Part shown: piece by piece, positions 53,557 through 64,000 of the stretch
Numbering within the stretch: the stretch's first letter is position 1
Layout of the letters: every line of letters begins with the position of its first letter
Assembly (NCBI RefSeq): GCF_963082655.1
Contig: NC_081552.1
Span: forward strand, 185,922,571 to 185,986,570
Direction: 5' to 3'
Origin: Stomoxys calcitrans
Taxonomy: Eukaryota > Arthropoda > Insecta > Diptera > Muscidae
DNA length: 64,000 nt
Program-made: the position numbers and the translations under genes
The notes under the pieces: model-generated
Told to the model about the DNA's origin: nothing
The model's database searches: none
What the model saw: only the letters and a program-made list of their open reading frames with translations

Positions 53557-54517
53557 ACAAATCTTTTATACTCTACACTATGGATCGCATTTGTCAAGTT
53601 CTTTGCCCGGTGTCTTTATAGGCAAACGAAGGACAATGTAAAAGATGATTGCTATGCTATTGGAGCTATGTAAATTACAAATTTTGCGCATGAACATTCC
53701 ACTAAGGAACAGGGGCAAACTTCTCACATATCAATGAGTCCAGTCCGATTCAAGTTTTAAGCTCAATGGTAAGGGGCCTCCTTTTTATAGCCGAGTCCGA
53801 ACGGCGTATCGCAGTGCGACACCTCTTTGGAGAGAAGTTTTACATGGCATAGTATCTCACAAATGTTGCCAGCATTAGGAGGGCAAAACCACCGTTGACA
53901 ATTATTTCTGGTCTCGCCAGGATTCGAACCCAGGCGTCAGCGTCGTAGGCGGACATGCTTATCTCTGCGCTACGGTGGCTATTGGAGCTATAGCAAGTAA
54001 TGAACCGATTTGAGTCACACTTGGTTCGGTTCGGATTAGAATTGCGCTCTAGAGGGACTTAAGAAATAAAATAGGGAGATCGGTTTAAATGCGAGCTATA
54101 TCAGGTTATAGACAAATTCAGAGCGTACTTAGCACTGTTGTTGGAAGTTAAAACGAAACACCACATGCAAAATTTCATTCAAATTGGACAAAAGTTGCGG
54201 CTTCCTCGGTCTCAAAAAGTAAAATCGCGTGATCGGTTTATATGGGAGCTATATCTAAATCTGAACCGATATGGCCCAATCACAATTCCCAATGACCTAT
54301 GTCAATAGTGAGAATCTGTGCAAATTTTCAAGCGGCTAGCTTTACGCGTTCGACCGTTATCGTGATTCCGGCAGACCGACGGACTTGGTTAGATTGACTC
54401 AGCACATCGAGACTATAAAGAATATATGTACTTTACGGGGTCTTAGGCGAAATCCAGGTGTTACAAACGGAATGATTAGATTAGTACACCCCCATCCAAT
54501 GGTGGTGGGTACAAAAA
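53557..54517 (-). mobile_element. Old A variant carrying a SINE
   Basis: A tail-side remnant without hairpin (TATACTCTACACTATGGATC, GTTCTTTGCCCGGTG), a unit broken by the SINE, then variant units and the M end ATGGTGGTGGGTACAAAAA. From about 54118 it is duplicated at 41070. Confidence 0.72.
53670..53978 (-). mobile_element. tRNA-derived SINE, best copy, 13-bp target duplication
   Basis: Minus strand: CCACCGTAGCGCAGAGATAA head with a box A-like segment, GGTTCGAATCC (box B; plus positions 53920-53930), CAACGGTGGTTTTGCCCTCC, GCTGGCAACATTTGTGAG, TAAAACTTCTCTCCAAAGAG, GTTCGGACTCGGCTATAAAA, AGTTTGCCCCTGTTCCTTAG, GGAATGTTCATGCG. CTATTGGAGCTAT flanks both sides (53657-53669, 53979-53991). About 310 bp. 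Lack of a LINE-like 3' repeat leaves the partner LINE unknown. Confidence 0.92.
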
Positions 54518-55849
54518 ACTTAAACTCATATGGGGGATCTGGGCTTTAGAATTTGAGGACTCTAGGGGTTCTTCCAATATTTTGATAAAACAAGTATAAA
54601 GGCGTTAAGTTCGGCCAGACCGATCTTTGGATACCCACCCCCTCGGGTATATATGTAAACCACCTTTTGTCAAAATCCGGTGAAAATGCATAATTTATGC
54701 CCCCATAGCAAATTTATTAAAATAGGGTCTGATTTGGACAAAATTCTTTACGGATATTAAGAGGTCTAATAATTATAAGTCACTGTTCAATTTTGTACAA
54801 CAAAATATTGGTATTTTTGGTAGTCATATCCAAATATAGACCTATTTGAACCATAAACGACACCGATGTCGTGGCGTAACATAAGTCACTGTGTCAAATT
54901 TGAGGGAAATCAGGTTATACATGTGCCTTTTATGGGGCCAAGGCATTAAATTGAGAGATAGGTCCATATGGCAGCTATATCCAAATCTAGACTGATCTTA
55001 GCCAAATTGAAGAAGGATTTCGAAGAGCCTAACGCATTTCACTGTCACAAATCGGACAATAAATGCGCTTTTTGTGGTGCCAAACCTTACATCGAGATAT
55101 CGGTCTATATGGTAGCTATTTCCAAATCTAGACCAATCTGAACCATATTGCAGAAAGATGTAGAAGATCCTAACACAGCTCAATGCCCCAAGTTTTGGCG
55201 AAATCGGGCAATAAATGCGCCATTTATGGCCCCAAAACCTTAAATTGCGAGATTGGTCTATAAGGCAGCTATATCCATATCTGCAACGATCTAGGCAAAA
55301 TTTATGAAGGATGTCGAAGGGCCTAACACAACTCACTGTCCCAAATTTTGGCGACATCGGACAGTAAATGCATCTTTTATGAGCCCAAGACCTTGAATCG
55401 AGAGATCGGTCTATATGGCAACTATATTCAAGTCTGGACCGTTCTCAGCCAAATTGAAGAAGGATGTTGAAGGGCCTAACACAACTAACTGTCCCAAATT
55501 TCAGGAAAATCGTATAACAAATGAGTCTTTTACGGGCCCAAGACCTTAAATCGGCGGATCGGTCTATATGGGGGCTATATCAAGATATAGTTCTACATAG
55601 CCCATCTTCGAACTTAACCTGCTTATGAACAAAGAAAGAATCTGTGCAAAGTTTCGGCTCAATCTCTATTTTTAAGCACTGTAGCGTGATTTAAACAGAC
55701 AGACGAACGGACATGGCTTGATCGTCTTAGATTTTTACGACGATCAAGAATCTATGTACTTTAAAGAGTCGGAAAAGGATATTTCGATGTGTAGCAAACG
55801 GAGTGATAAAATCAATATGCTCCCATCCTACTGTGGTGGACATAGAAAC
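54518..55849 (-). mobile_element. Spacer and family B element
   Basis: A 70-bp spacer identical to that at 41478, then the B from 54589: ACAAGTATAAAGGCGTTAAG, GGCCAGACCGATC (hairpin broken as in the paralogue), ATACCCACCCCCTCGGG, six units, leader, ACAGACAGACGAACGG, and eroded M end ACTGTGGTGGACATAG. Confidence 0.8.
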
Positions 55850-56334
55850 ACATAAAATTCAAACAAATGCATGGCATCTTTATTTGAATCGATAGTACGG
55901 CCAATATAATTTAATGTTTGAAGATTATTTTGTGCAAATATTAAATGGTCCATCCGCTTAGTCCCATTTTGGCATTCTCTTTCCAACATTTCGATCGGTA
56001 TCTCACAAATAAATCCTTTAATGTTGTCTTCAAATGCTTGTCCGTATAGACATGAGCTTTAACATGGCTCCAGAAAAAATAGTCTAAAGGCGTTAAGTCG
56101 CACGATCTAGGCGGCCAATTGATCGGTCCCGATGAAATGTTCACCGAACTCTCCTCTCAATAAGTCCATTTTTACGCGTGCTGTGTGGCATGTGGCACAG
56201 TCAAGCTCTTGCATTTTGGGCAAACAAAGTTGGATATCATCTCACGATAGCGTTCACCATTCACAGTTACGTTACAATACGCATCAACACGGTCCAATGA
56301 TGCCACCAACCCATAAACTGCACCAAACTGTGGC
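55850..56334 (-). pseudogene. Tc1/mariner-type transposase relic, copy 2
   Basis: Same protein pieces as 41936-42397 (DCATCHTAR; then NWPPRSCDLTPLDYFFW in another frame), with the same frameshift between them. It extends about 15 bp further 5' in the gene (CACCAAACTGTGGCT) and has CACGGTCCAA that copy 1 lacks. RSKCWKEN replaces RPKCWKEN. Shared lesions show decay before duplication. Confidence 0.83.
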
Positions 56335-57410
56335 TTTTTATACCCACCACCGAAGGATGGGGGTTGTCATTCCGTTTGCAACACATCGAAATATCCATTT
56401 CCGACCCTATAAAGTATATATATTTTTGATCAGCGTAAAAATCGAAGACGATCTAGACATGTCCGTCCGTCTGTCCGTCTATCCGTCTGTCTGTTGCAAT
56501 CACGCCACAGTCTTCAAAAATTGAGATATTGAGCTGAAACTTTGCACAGATTCTTTTTTTGTCCATAAGCAGGTTAAGTTCGAAGATGGGCTAAAGCGGA
56601 CTATATCTTGATATAGCCCCCATATAGACCGATCGGCCGATTTAGGGTCTTAGGCCCATAAAAGCCACATTTATTATCCGATTTTGCTGAAATTTTGGAC
56701 AGTGAGTTGTGTGAGGCCCTTCGACATCCTCCGTCAATTTGACTTAGATCAGTCCAGATTTGGATATAGCTGCCATATAGACCGATATGCCAATTAAGGG
56801 TCTTAGGCCCATAAAAGCCACATTTATTATCCGATTTTGCTGAAATTTGGGAAAGTGAGTTGTGTTAGGCCCTTCAACATCCTCCGTGAATTTGGCTCAG
56901 ATCGGTCCAGATTTGGATATAGCTGCCATATAGACCGATCATCCGATTTAGGGTCTTAGACCCATAAAAGCCACATTTATTATCCGATTTTGCTGAAATT
57001 TTGGACAGTTAGTTGTGTTAGGCCCTTCGAAATCCTTCGCCAATTTGGCCCAGATCGGTTCAGATTTGGATATAGCTGCCATATAGACCGATCCTCCGAC
57101 TTAGGGTCTTAGACCCATAAAAGGCGCATTTATTGTCCGATTTCGCCGAAATTTGGGACAGTGAGTTGTGTTAGGCTCTTCGACATGTATCTGCAACTTG
57201 GTCGAAATCGGTCAAGACCGATATCTCGATGAAAAGCCTTGGCCCAATAAAAGGCGCTTTTATAATCCGATTTCATTGCAATTTGACACTGTGACTTATG
57301 TTAGGCTTTTCGACGTCCGTGTCATTTATGGTTCAGAGCGGTTTATTTTTAGATATAGCTACTAGAAAGAGCAAAATTTTGTTTTAGACAGTTGAACAAT
57401 GACTTGTACA
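56335..57410 (+). mobile_element. Family B element lacking tail
   Basis: M end TTTTTATACCCACCACCGAA, GTCC/GTCT microsatellite (56461-56495), leader, six to seven units, stopping at GAACAATGACTTGTAC before the sub-terminal repeat and hairpin. Confidence 0.82.
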
Positions 57411-57520
57411 TTGAGCGACGAAGCTCTTCCATTGAGCTTCGTCGCTAAACGATGAACATTATTGACAAAGCACGTATTTTAATAATAAAATTATATAATT
57501 TGCAAGCGTTGTTCGTATTT
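57411..57520. other. Low-copy sequence with 12-bp hairpin; empty-site paralogue
   Basis: AGCGACGAAGCT (57414-57425) and AGCTTCGTCGCT (57435-57446) form a perfect stem with a 9-base loop. TTGACAAAGCACGTATTTTA and AATAATAAAATTATATAATT match the two flanks of the B at 43631 without the insertion. Confidence 0.75.
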
Positions 57521-57875
57521 AGCACGTATATTAGAGGGCAAAGAAAAGGTCACTGTGCAAAAATTTGGATAAGAATTACGCCCTTTAGAGGCTCAAAAAG
57601 CATGATCGAGAGATGGGGTTTTAATCGGTTATAGACTGATTTAGGCACGTTTTTTAACGGTCAAAGATAGAGTGACTGAGCCAATTTTTGGCAAAATTCG
57701 ATAAGAATTGCGCCCTCTAGAGGGATAATAGATGTGGCTTTTATTGGCCGAAGACCCTTAATCGGCGGATCGGTCTATATGAGGACTATATCAAGATATA
57801 GTCCGATATTGCCCATCTTCAAACTTAAGCTACTTATGGACAAAAAAAATAATCTGTACAAATAGACATACACCT
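57521..57875 (-). mobile_element. Old A and B unit remnants
   Basis: Two decayed A-type units (AAGAATTACGCCCTTTAGAG, TCAAAAAGCATGATCGAGAG), then a B unit and leader (GATGTGGCTTTTATTGGCC, TTATGGACAAAAAAAATAAT). No ends. Confidence 0.6.
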
Positions 57876-58500
57876 AAGCCAGTAATCGGCTTGTTGTGCC
57901 CTCTAAAACTATAAAGTAACCTCTAAAAGCAACATTTTAAGTTAGAAATTCCGTGCTACTTACAAAATCCTTAATGGTTTTCAATACCACTCCCCTAAGT
58001 TGGTTCATGTGTGATATTGTGTTGGGTGCGAAAGCCGGGCAATGACAAAGGTAATGCTCCAACTTCCCATCATCTTCCCCGCATGCCCTACACATGCTAT
58101 TACTTGTCGCACCAATTTTACATAAGTGAGCTCGTAGTCCTATGTGTCCCGTTATGATACCAATAGCTATACTGACCTCCTTATTGCTTCCTTTCAGTAA
58201 TAACCTCGTCTTCTAACGATCTGGATCCCCCCATAGGATTTTCGCAGTCCTACCCACCGTTTCGCTGTTTCACAATGTTGCATGCGCATTCGTCGCCCAC
58301 TCCCTTAACTCGGGCTGCGTCGACCCGAAAGGCTTCGGGTTAACTAAGTTTATTGACGGCAGTCCTCTGGCCTTCTTCGCCAAAGCGTCTGCCCCTTCAT
58401 TTCCCCTTACTCCGTTATGGCCCGACACCCAAACGAGGCGGATTTTCCCACCCTCAGGGCGTTAATCTACTTCTTACACTGCAAGACTGTTCGTGACCTG
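57876..58500 (-). pseudogene. LINE ORF2 C-terminus: RNase H end and CCHC finger
   Basis: Minus strand reads KIRLVWVSGHNGVRGNEGA, DALAKKARGLPSINLVNPKP and FGSTQPELREWATNAHATL, then a stop where W is expected, NSETVGRTAKILWGDPDR, a second stop, KTRLLLKGSNKEVSIAIGII and TGHIGLRAHLCKIGATSNSM, then CRACGEDDGKLEHYLCHC (CX2C-X8-HX4C) and the natural stop at 57942. GHNG..GNEGADALA is the last RNase H motif pair. Apart from the two nonsense changes the frame is unbroken for nearly 190 codons. 5' side is cut by the A at 58501; the 3' end is cut before its tail. It is not L1. Confidence 0.88.
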
Positions 58501-59300
58501 AAAAACAAGTAAAAGCGTGCTAAATTCGGCCGGGCCAAATCATGGGAACCCACTACTAAGGATTCTGCTAAAAATTTATACAAAATAAATTTAGTTGAAG
58601 GGCATATTTTTATTCTACATACCAAATTTCTGTTCAACCAGCGAAAATTAAAGCTTCTAGAATCCGACCGATATTGGCAGTACTTGGCACAGTTGTTGGA
58701 AGTCGTAACAGAACACTATTTGCAAAATTTCAGCCTAATCGGATTAAAGATGCGGCTTGTAAGGACTCAAGAAGTTAAGTCGGGAGATCGGTTTATATGG
58801 GAGTTTTATCAGGCTATATACCGGTTGGCACAATTGTTGGAAGTCATAACAGAACACTGTGCGCTAAATTTCAGCCAAATCGGATGAAAATTAAAGTGTC
58901 CAGGGGCTCAAGAAGTCAAATCGGGAGATCGGCTTAAATGGGAGCTATATCAGGTTATAGACTGATTCTGACCGTACTTTGCACAGCTTTTGGAAGTAGC
59001 ACGTGCAAATTTCAACCAAATCGGACAAAAGCTGCGGCTTCCATGAGCTCAGGAAATCAAATTGGGATATCGGTTTATATGGCAGGTGTATCATAATCTG
59101 AACCGATATCGCCCATTTACAGTTCCCAATGACCTACATCAATACTAAGTATCTGTACAAAATTTCAAGCGGCTAGCTTTACGCGTTCGACCTCTATTGT
59201 GATTTTGACAGACGGACGGGCGGACATGACTTTATAGGGTCTTCGACGAACATTTCGAGGTGTTACAAACGTAATGTCTAGATTGGTGTACCCCATCCTA
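58501..59300 (-). mobile_element. Family A, old variant
   Basis: Tail ACAAGTAAAAGCGTGCTAAA, hairpin TTCGGCCGGGCCAAA (mismatch), GGGAACCCACTACTAAGGAT, about three variant units (TCAAGAAGTTAAGTCGGGAG), leader, ACAGACGGACGGGCGGAC and M end ATCCTATGGTGCTGGGG. Closest to the copy at 24428. Confidence 0.75.
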
Positions 59301-59390
59301 TGGTGCTGGGGCTCTAGAAGTCAAATCTTAACCGATATGGCCCATTTGCAATCATCAACGACCTACATCAATAAGAAGTATCTACGCAAA
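59301..59390 (-). mobile_element. A-unit scrap
   Basis: GAAGTCAAATCTTAACCGAT and CAACGACCTACATCAATAAG are a short piece of unit and leader following the M end, so two A variants were joined here. Confidence 0.55.
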
Positions 59391-60443
59391 ACCGATGGCT
59401 TTGGTGCAGGCACATCCTCCTGCAGAGACAAAGAAGGAAATCTGGTAACTGACACAGATAACATGCTGAGGATATAGAAAGAATATTTTACCCAACTGCT
59501 AGTGTCCGACTTTGGCGGCGAAGAGGATACCGCAGAACCAATCCCTGATGATGATATAGAATGTTTACCTCCTAGTCAGAATGAGGTCCAAGTAGCAGTG
59601 ACCCGACTAAAGAACAACAAGGCAGCAGGAGCCGACGGGTTACCCGCTGAACTATTTAAGATTGGAGGCGACACGCTGATAAGGCGTATCCATCAGGTTA
59701 TCTGCGCAATCTGGCTAGAAGAACGCATACCCGATGATGGGAACCTCAGCATACTATGTCCCGTACACAAGAAGGGACACAAGACGGAATGTGCCAACTA
59801 CAGAGGAATAAGTCTCCTCCCCATCGCATACAATATACTCTCGAGCGCACTGTGGAAAGATTAAAACCTAAAGTCAATGCGATAATTGGGCCCTATCAAT
59901 GCGGCCTTAGACCTGGTAAATCCACCCTGGACCATATATTCCCACTGCGCCAAATCCTGGAAAAGGCCCGAGAAGCACAAATCAACACCTACCATCTATT
60001 TGTTGACTACAAAGCCGCCTTCGATACTCCTTTACGTTCAAAGTTATTTCAAGCCATGTCCGAGTTTGGTATCCCTGCAAAATTGATAACACTCAGCAGG
60101 ATGACACTTGCTGATACGCGTTCCTCAGTAAGAATAGGAAATAATCTCTCCGAGGTTTCAGACAAGGAAACAACAAGCGAGGTTTCAGACAAGGACACAG
60201 CCTATCGTGTGATCTCTTTAATATCCTGTTGGAGAAGATTATACGAGATGCAGATATGAAGAGATATGGCACACTAATCACAAGAAAACACATGCTAATC
60301 GCTTATACCGACGACATCGATATCATTGGTCGGTCTCCGGAAGTAGTAACTACAGCCTTTGAAAGAATCGAAAGAGAGTCAGTGAAAATGGGTCTGGCAG
60401 TAAATGGAGATAAGGCGAAATGGATGGTTTTAACTCCCAACTA
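59391..60443 (+). pseudogene. LINE reverse transcriptase relic
   Basis: Order of motifs: CRDKEGNLVTDTDNMLRI, stop, KEYFTQLL; VTRLKNNKAAGADGLPAELF; DGNLSILCPVHKKGHKTECA and NYRGISLLPIAYNILSSAL; frameshift; RLKPKVNAIIGPYQCGLRPG and KSTLDHIFPLRQILEKAREA; YHLFVDYKAAFDTPLRSKLF (motif A); GIPAKLITLSRMTLADTRSS; a second frameshift; LLEKIIRDADMKRYGTL; MLIAYTDDIDIIGRSPEVV (motif C, YTDD for the usual YADD); KMGLAVNGDKAKWMVL. A 27-bp duplication replaces the normal RGFRQGDPLS box. This belongs to a LINE lineage distinct from L1; clade left open. Confidence 0.87.
60152..60205 (+). repeat. 27-bp tandem duplication in the LINE RT
   Basis: CGAGGTTTCAGACAAGGA occurs at 60151 and 60178, giving the repeated peptide SEVSDKETT/SEVSDKDTA. 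It lies where RT motif B (RQGDPLS) is expected, which is missing. Confidence 0.85.
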
Positions 60444-60619
60444 GTAAACACGCTTTAAGTTCGGCCGAGCCGAACTTTGGTCACCCACCACCTCGGGTGT
60501 ATGTGTAAACCACGTTTCATCAAAATTCGGTGAAAATCTCATACCTTATGTCCCCTAGCAGTTATATCAAAATATATTCCAATTTGGACCCAATACCAAT
60601 ATGTATAGTAGCTATATAT
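60444..60619 (-). mobile_element. Family B tail fragment
   Basis: AGTAAACACGCTTTAAGTTC, hairpin TTCGGCCGAGCCGAA (mismatch), TCACCCACCACCTCGGGTG and one unit, cut by the next A tail at TATATA. Confidence 0.72.
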
Positions 60620-62135
60620 AACAAGTAAAAGCGTGCTAAGTTCGGCCGGGCCGAATCTTATATACCCTCCACCATGGATCGCATTTGTCGAGTTCTTTTC
60701 CCGACATCTCTTCTTAGGCAAAAAAAAAGGATATAAGAAAAGATTTGCTCTGCTATTAGAGCGATATCAAGATATGGTCCGGTTTGGACCACAATTAAAT
60801 TATATGTTGGAGACCTGTGTAAAATGTCAGCCAATTCGAATAAGAATTGCGCCCTTTGTGGGCTCAAGAAGAAAAATAGAGAGATCGATTTATATGGGAG
60901 CTGTATCGGGCTATAGACCGATTCAGATCATAATAAACACGTATGTTGATGGTCATGAGAGAATCCGCCGTACAAAATTTCAGGCAAATCGGATAATAAT
61001 TGCGACCTCTAGAGGCTCAAGAAGTCAAGATCCCAGATCGGTTTATATGGCAGCTATATCAGGTTATGAACCGATTTGAACCATATTTGGCACAGTTGTT
61101 GGATATCATAACAAAATACTACGTGCCAAAATTCATTCATTCATTCAAATTGGATAAGAATTGCGTCCTCTAGAGGCTCAAGCAGTCAAGACCCAAGATC
61201 GGTTTATATGACAGCTATATAAGGTTATAGACCGATTTGAACCATACTTGGCATAGTTATTGGACATCATAACAAAACACGTCGTGCAAAATTTCATCCC
61301 AATCGGATAAGAATTGCGCACTCTAGAGGCTCAAGAAGTCAAGACCCAAGATCGGTTTATATGGCAGCTATATCAGGTTATGGACCGATTTGAACCATAT
61401 TTGGCACAGTTGTTGGATATCATAACAAAATACTACGTGCCAAAATTCATTCATTCATTCAAATTGGATAAGAATTGCGTCCTCTAGAGGCTCAAGCAGT
61501 CAAGACTCAAGATCGGTTTATATGGCAGCTATAGCAGGTTATGGACCGATTTGAACCATACTTGGCACAGCTGTTGGACATAATTACGAAACACGCCGTG
61601 CAAAATTTCATTCCAATCGAATAAGAATTGCGCACTCTAGAGGCTCAAGAAGTCAAGACCCAAGATCGGTTTATATGGCAGCTATATCAGGTTATGAACC
61701 GATTTGGAGTATAATTGGCACAGTTGTTGGATATAATTACGAAACACGTCGTGCAAAATTTCATCCCAATCGGATAAGAAATGCGCACTCCAGAGGCTCA
61801 AGAAGTCAAGACCCTAGATCGGTTTATATGGCAGCTATATCAAAACATGGACCGATATGGCCCATTTACAATACCAACCGACCTACACTAATAAGAAGTA
61901 TTTGTGCAAAATTTCAAGCGGCTAGCTTTACTCCTTCGGAAGTTAGCGTGCTTTCGACAGACAGACGGACGGACGGACGGACGGACAGACGGACGGACAT
62001 GGCTAGATCGACATAAAATTTCACGACGATCAAGAATATATATACTTTATGGGGTCTCAGACGAATATTTCGAGTAGTTACAAACAGAATGACGAAATTA
62101 GTATACCCCCACTTTATGGTGGAGGGTATAAAAAT
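60620..62135 (-). mobile_element. Family A element, complete
   Basis: Tail AACAAGTAAAAGCGTGCTAA, hairpin TTCGGCCGGGCCGAA, TATACCCTCCACCATGGATC, about eight units, leader, (ACGG)n with ACAG at 61961-61999, and M end TATGGTGGAGGGTATAAAAA. Two units share an unusual CATTCATTCATTCAAATTGG expansion (61131 and 61449), so this block of ~305 bp (two units) was duplicated within the array. Confidence 0.88.
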
Positions 62136-62210
62136 CGGTACAGATTTGTATATAGCTCCCATATACATGTTCGTTCGATTTGCAGTCGTAATGCAATAAA
62201 ATTAGCATTT
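62136..62210. other. Short B/A-like spacer
   Basis: ATCGGTACAGATTTGTATAT and CTCCCATATACATGTTCGTT resemble a decayed unit in plus orientation. Too short to assign. Confidence 0.4.
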
Positions 62211-63209
62211 AACAAGTAAAAGCGTGCTAAGTTCGGCCGGGCCGAATCTTATATACCCTCCACCATGGATCGTATTTGTCGAGTTCTTTTCCCGGCATCT
62301 CTTCTTAGGCAAAAAAGGATATAAGGAAAGAGTTGCTCTGCTATTAGAGCGATATCAAGATATGGTCCGGTTCGGACCACAATTAAATTATATGTTGGAG
62401 ACCTGTGTTAAATTTCAGCCAATTCGTATAAGAATTGCGCCCATTGGGGCTCACGAAGTAAAATAGAGAGAACGATTTATATGGGATCTGTATCGGGCTA
62501 TAGACTGATTCAGACCATAATAAACACGTTTGTTGATGGTCATGAGAGGATCCATCGTACAAAATTTCAGGCATATCGGATTATAATTGCGACCTCTAGG
62601 GGTCAAGAAGTCAAGATCCCAGATCGGTTTATATGGCAGCTATATCAGGTTATGAACCGATTTGAACCTTATTTGACACAGTAGTTGAAAGTAAAAATAA
62701 AATACGTCATGCAAAATTTCAGCCAAATCGGATAGGAATTGCGCCCTCTAGAAGCTCAAGAAATCAAATCCCCAGATCTGTTTATATGACAGCTATATCA
62801 GGTTATGAACCGATTTGAACCATACTTGGCGCAGTTGTTGGATATCATAACGAAATACTACGTGTCAAAATTTCATTCCAATCGGATAAGAATTGCGCAC
62901 TCTAGAGGCTCAAGAAGTCAAGGCCCCAGATCGGTTTATATGGCAGCTATATAAAAACATGGACCGATATGGCCCATTTACAATACCAAACGACCTACAC
63001 TAATAAGAAGTATTTGTGCAAAATTTCAAGCGGACGGACGGACGGACGGACAGACGGACGGACAGACGGACGGACATGGCTAGATCGACATAAAATGTCA
63101 CGACGATCAAGAATATATATACTTTATGGGGTCTCAGACGAATATTTCGAGTATTTACAAACAGAATGACGAAATTAGTATACCCCGCATCTTATGGTGG
63201 AGGGTATAA
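62211..63209 (-). mobile_element. Family A element, complete, short array
   Basis: Tail AACAAGTAAAAGCGTGCTAA, hairpin TTCGGCCGGGCCGAA, TATACCCTCCACCATGGATC, about four units, then (ACGG)n/ACAG at 63033-63076 attached directly to ATTTCAAGCGG: the leader segment CTAGCTTTACTCCTTCGG is deleted. M end TATGGTGGAGGGTATAATAA. Confidence 0.86.
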
Positions 63210-64000
63210 TAAACCGATCTGAACAATATACGACAAGAATGTAGAAAAGCCTAACATAAGTCACTGTGTTAATTTCGGCGACATCGGACAATATATGCGC
63301 TTTTTATGGGGCCAAAACCCTAAATCGAGAGATCGGTCTATATGGCAGCTATATCTAAATCTGAACCGATCTGGGCCAAATTGAAGAAGGATGTCGAAGG
63401 GCCTAAGACAACTCACTGTCCCAAACTTCAGCTAAAACTTATAATAAATGTGACTTTTATGGGCCTAAGACCCTAAATCGGAGGATCGGTCTATATGACA
63501 ACTATATCCAAATCTGGACAGATCTGAGCCAAATTGACGAAGGATCTCGAGGGGCCTAACACAATTCACGGTCTCACATTTCAGCGAAATCGGATAAAAA
63601 AAGTGGCTTTTATGGGCCATAGACCCTAAATCAGAGGATCGGTCTATATGACAACTATATTCAAATCTGGACCGATCTGGGTAAAATTGAAGAAGGACGC
63701 CGAAGAGCCTAATTAAACTCACTGTCTCAAATTTCAGCGACATCGGACAATAAATGCCCCAAAACCTAAAACCGAGATATCGGTCTATATGGCAGCTATA
63801 TCCAAATCTGGACCGATCTGTGCGATATTGCAGAAGTATGTCAAGGGGCTTAACTTTACTCACTGTCTCAAATTTCTGCGACATCGGTCAATAAACGCGC
63901 ATTTTGTGGTCCCAAAACCTTAAATCGAGAAATCGGTCTATATAGCAGCTATATCTAAATCTGAACCTATCTGTCCAAATTGAAGAAGGATGTCGAAGGG
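63210..64000 (-). mobile_element. Family B units, cut by right window edge
   Basis: Five units (CCTAACATAAGTCACTGTG, AATAAATGTGACTTTTATGG, TATATGGCAGCTATATCTAA) without ends in the window. The minus frame 63465-63884 is a unit read-through. Confidence 0.78.

Overview
This window is repeat-dominated DNA from an insect, most likely a higher fly (Brachycera, probably a calyptrate or muscoid fly). The evidence is the mix of mobile elements: short non-autonomous elements that look like Helentron/DINE relatives, with GTCC microsatellites and a TTCGGCCSGGCCGAA end hairpin, plus mariner relics, LINEs that carry RNase H, and a tRNA-derived SINE. I find no host protein-coding gene, rRNA, functional tRNA or CRISPR array. 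Short open frames are plentiful, but nearly all are chance readings of ~153-bp tandem units or decayed transposon genes. The species guess rests on recognition of repeat style, not on a database search.

Naming used below. Family A runs from an 'M end' (TATACCCTCCACCAT, then a GTCC/GTCT microsatellite) through ~153-bp tandem units to a 'tail' (ATGGTGGAGGGTATA, then a GGCCGGGCC-type hairpin, then ACTTGTT). Family B has the same plan with different sequence (M end TATACCCACCACC; tail GGTGGTGGGTAT, hairpin, TTTTTACTTGTT). B' is a diverged B. Family C is a smaller relative (about 660 bp). Family D is an unrelated ~129-bp tandem repeat. Strand '+' means M end to tail. L1 is an RNase H-bearing LINE (LOA/R1/I-like); other LINE families are named where they occur.

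Layout. 1-7014: B, a dead mariner, a SINE, C, A/B chimera, B, unique AT-rich DNA, antisense L1, B relic. 7015-17645: A, B and B' elements, an L1 RNase H fragment, the D array, and a double-tailed A. 17646-25967: unique DNA, then one long decayed L1 copy (18500-23110) interrupted by an A fragment, a 220-bp duplication, and a mariner that itself holds a complete A; then two decayed A copies and unique DNA. 25968-30565: a second LINE family on the minus strand, split by a complete B. 30566-35128: L1 pieces, an antisense LINE carrying a SINE, and an L1 copy split by a complete A but still holding a 290-codon RNase H frame. 35129-43480: A copies, D pieces, a mariner-like transposase relic. 43481-53082: B at a site whose empty paralogue is also in the window, LINE relics, double-tailed A, the longest unique stretch, C, and B' split by A. 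53083-64000: A with a SINE, a segmental copy of the 41-42 kb block, B, two more LINE relics, and two complete A copies.

The elements do not cooperate as a pathway. They form layers of insertions. No Rep/helicase gene for A-C, no intact LINE and no active transposase is present, so any mobility would need proteins from elsewhere. The most notable observations are an apparent empty/filled site pair showing insertion between two A's (T|T) without target duplication, double-tailed elements, a perfect 30-bp snap-back hairpin, a duplicated block sharing the same old lesions, and CCTAA tails on two LINE families.
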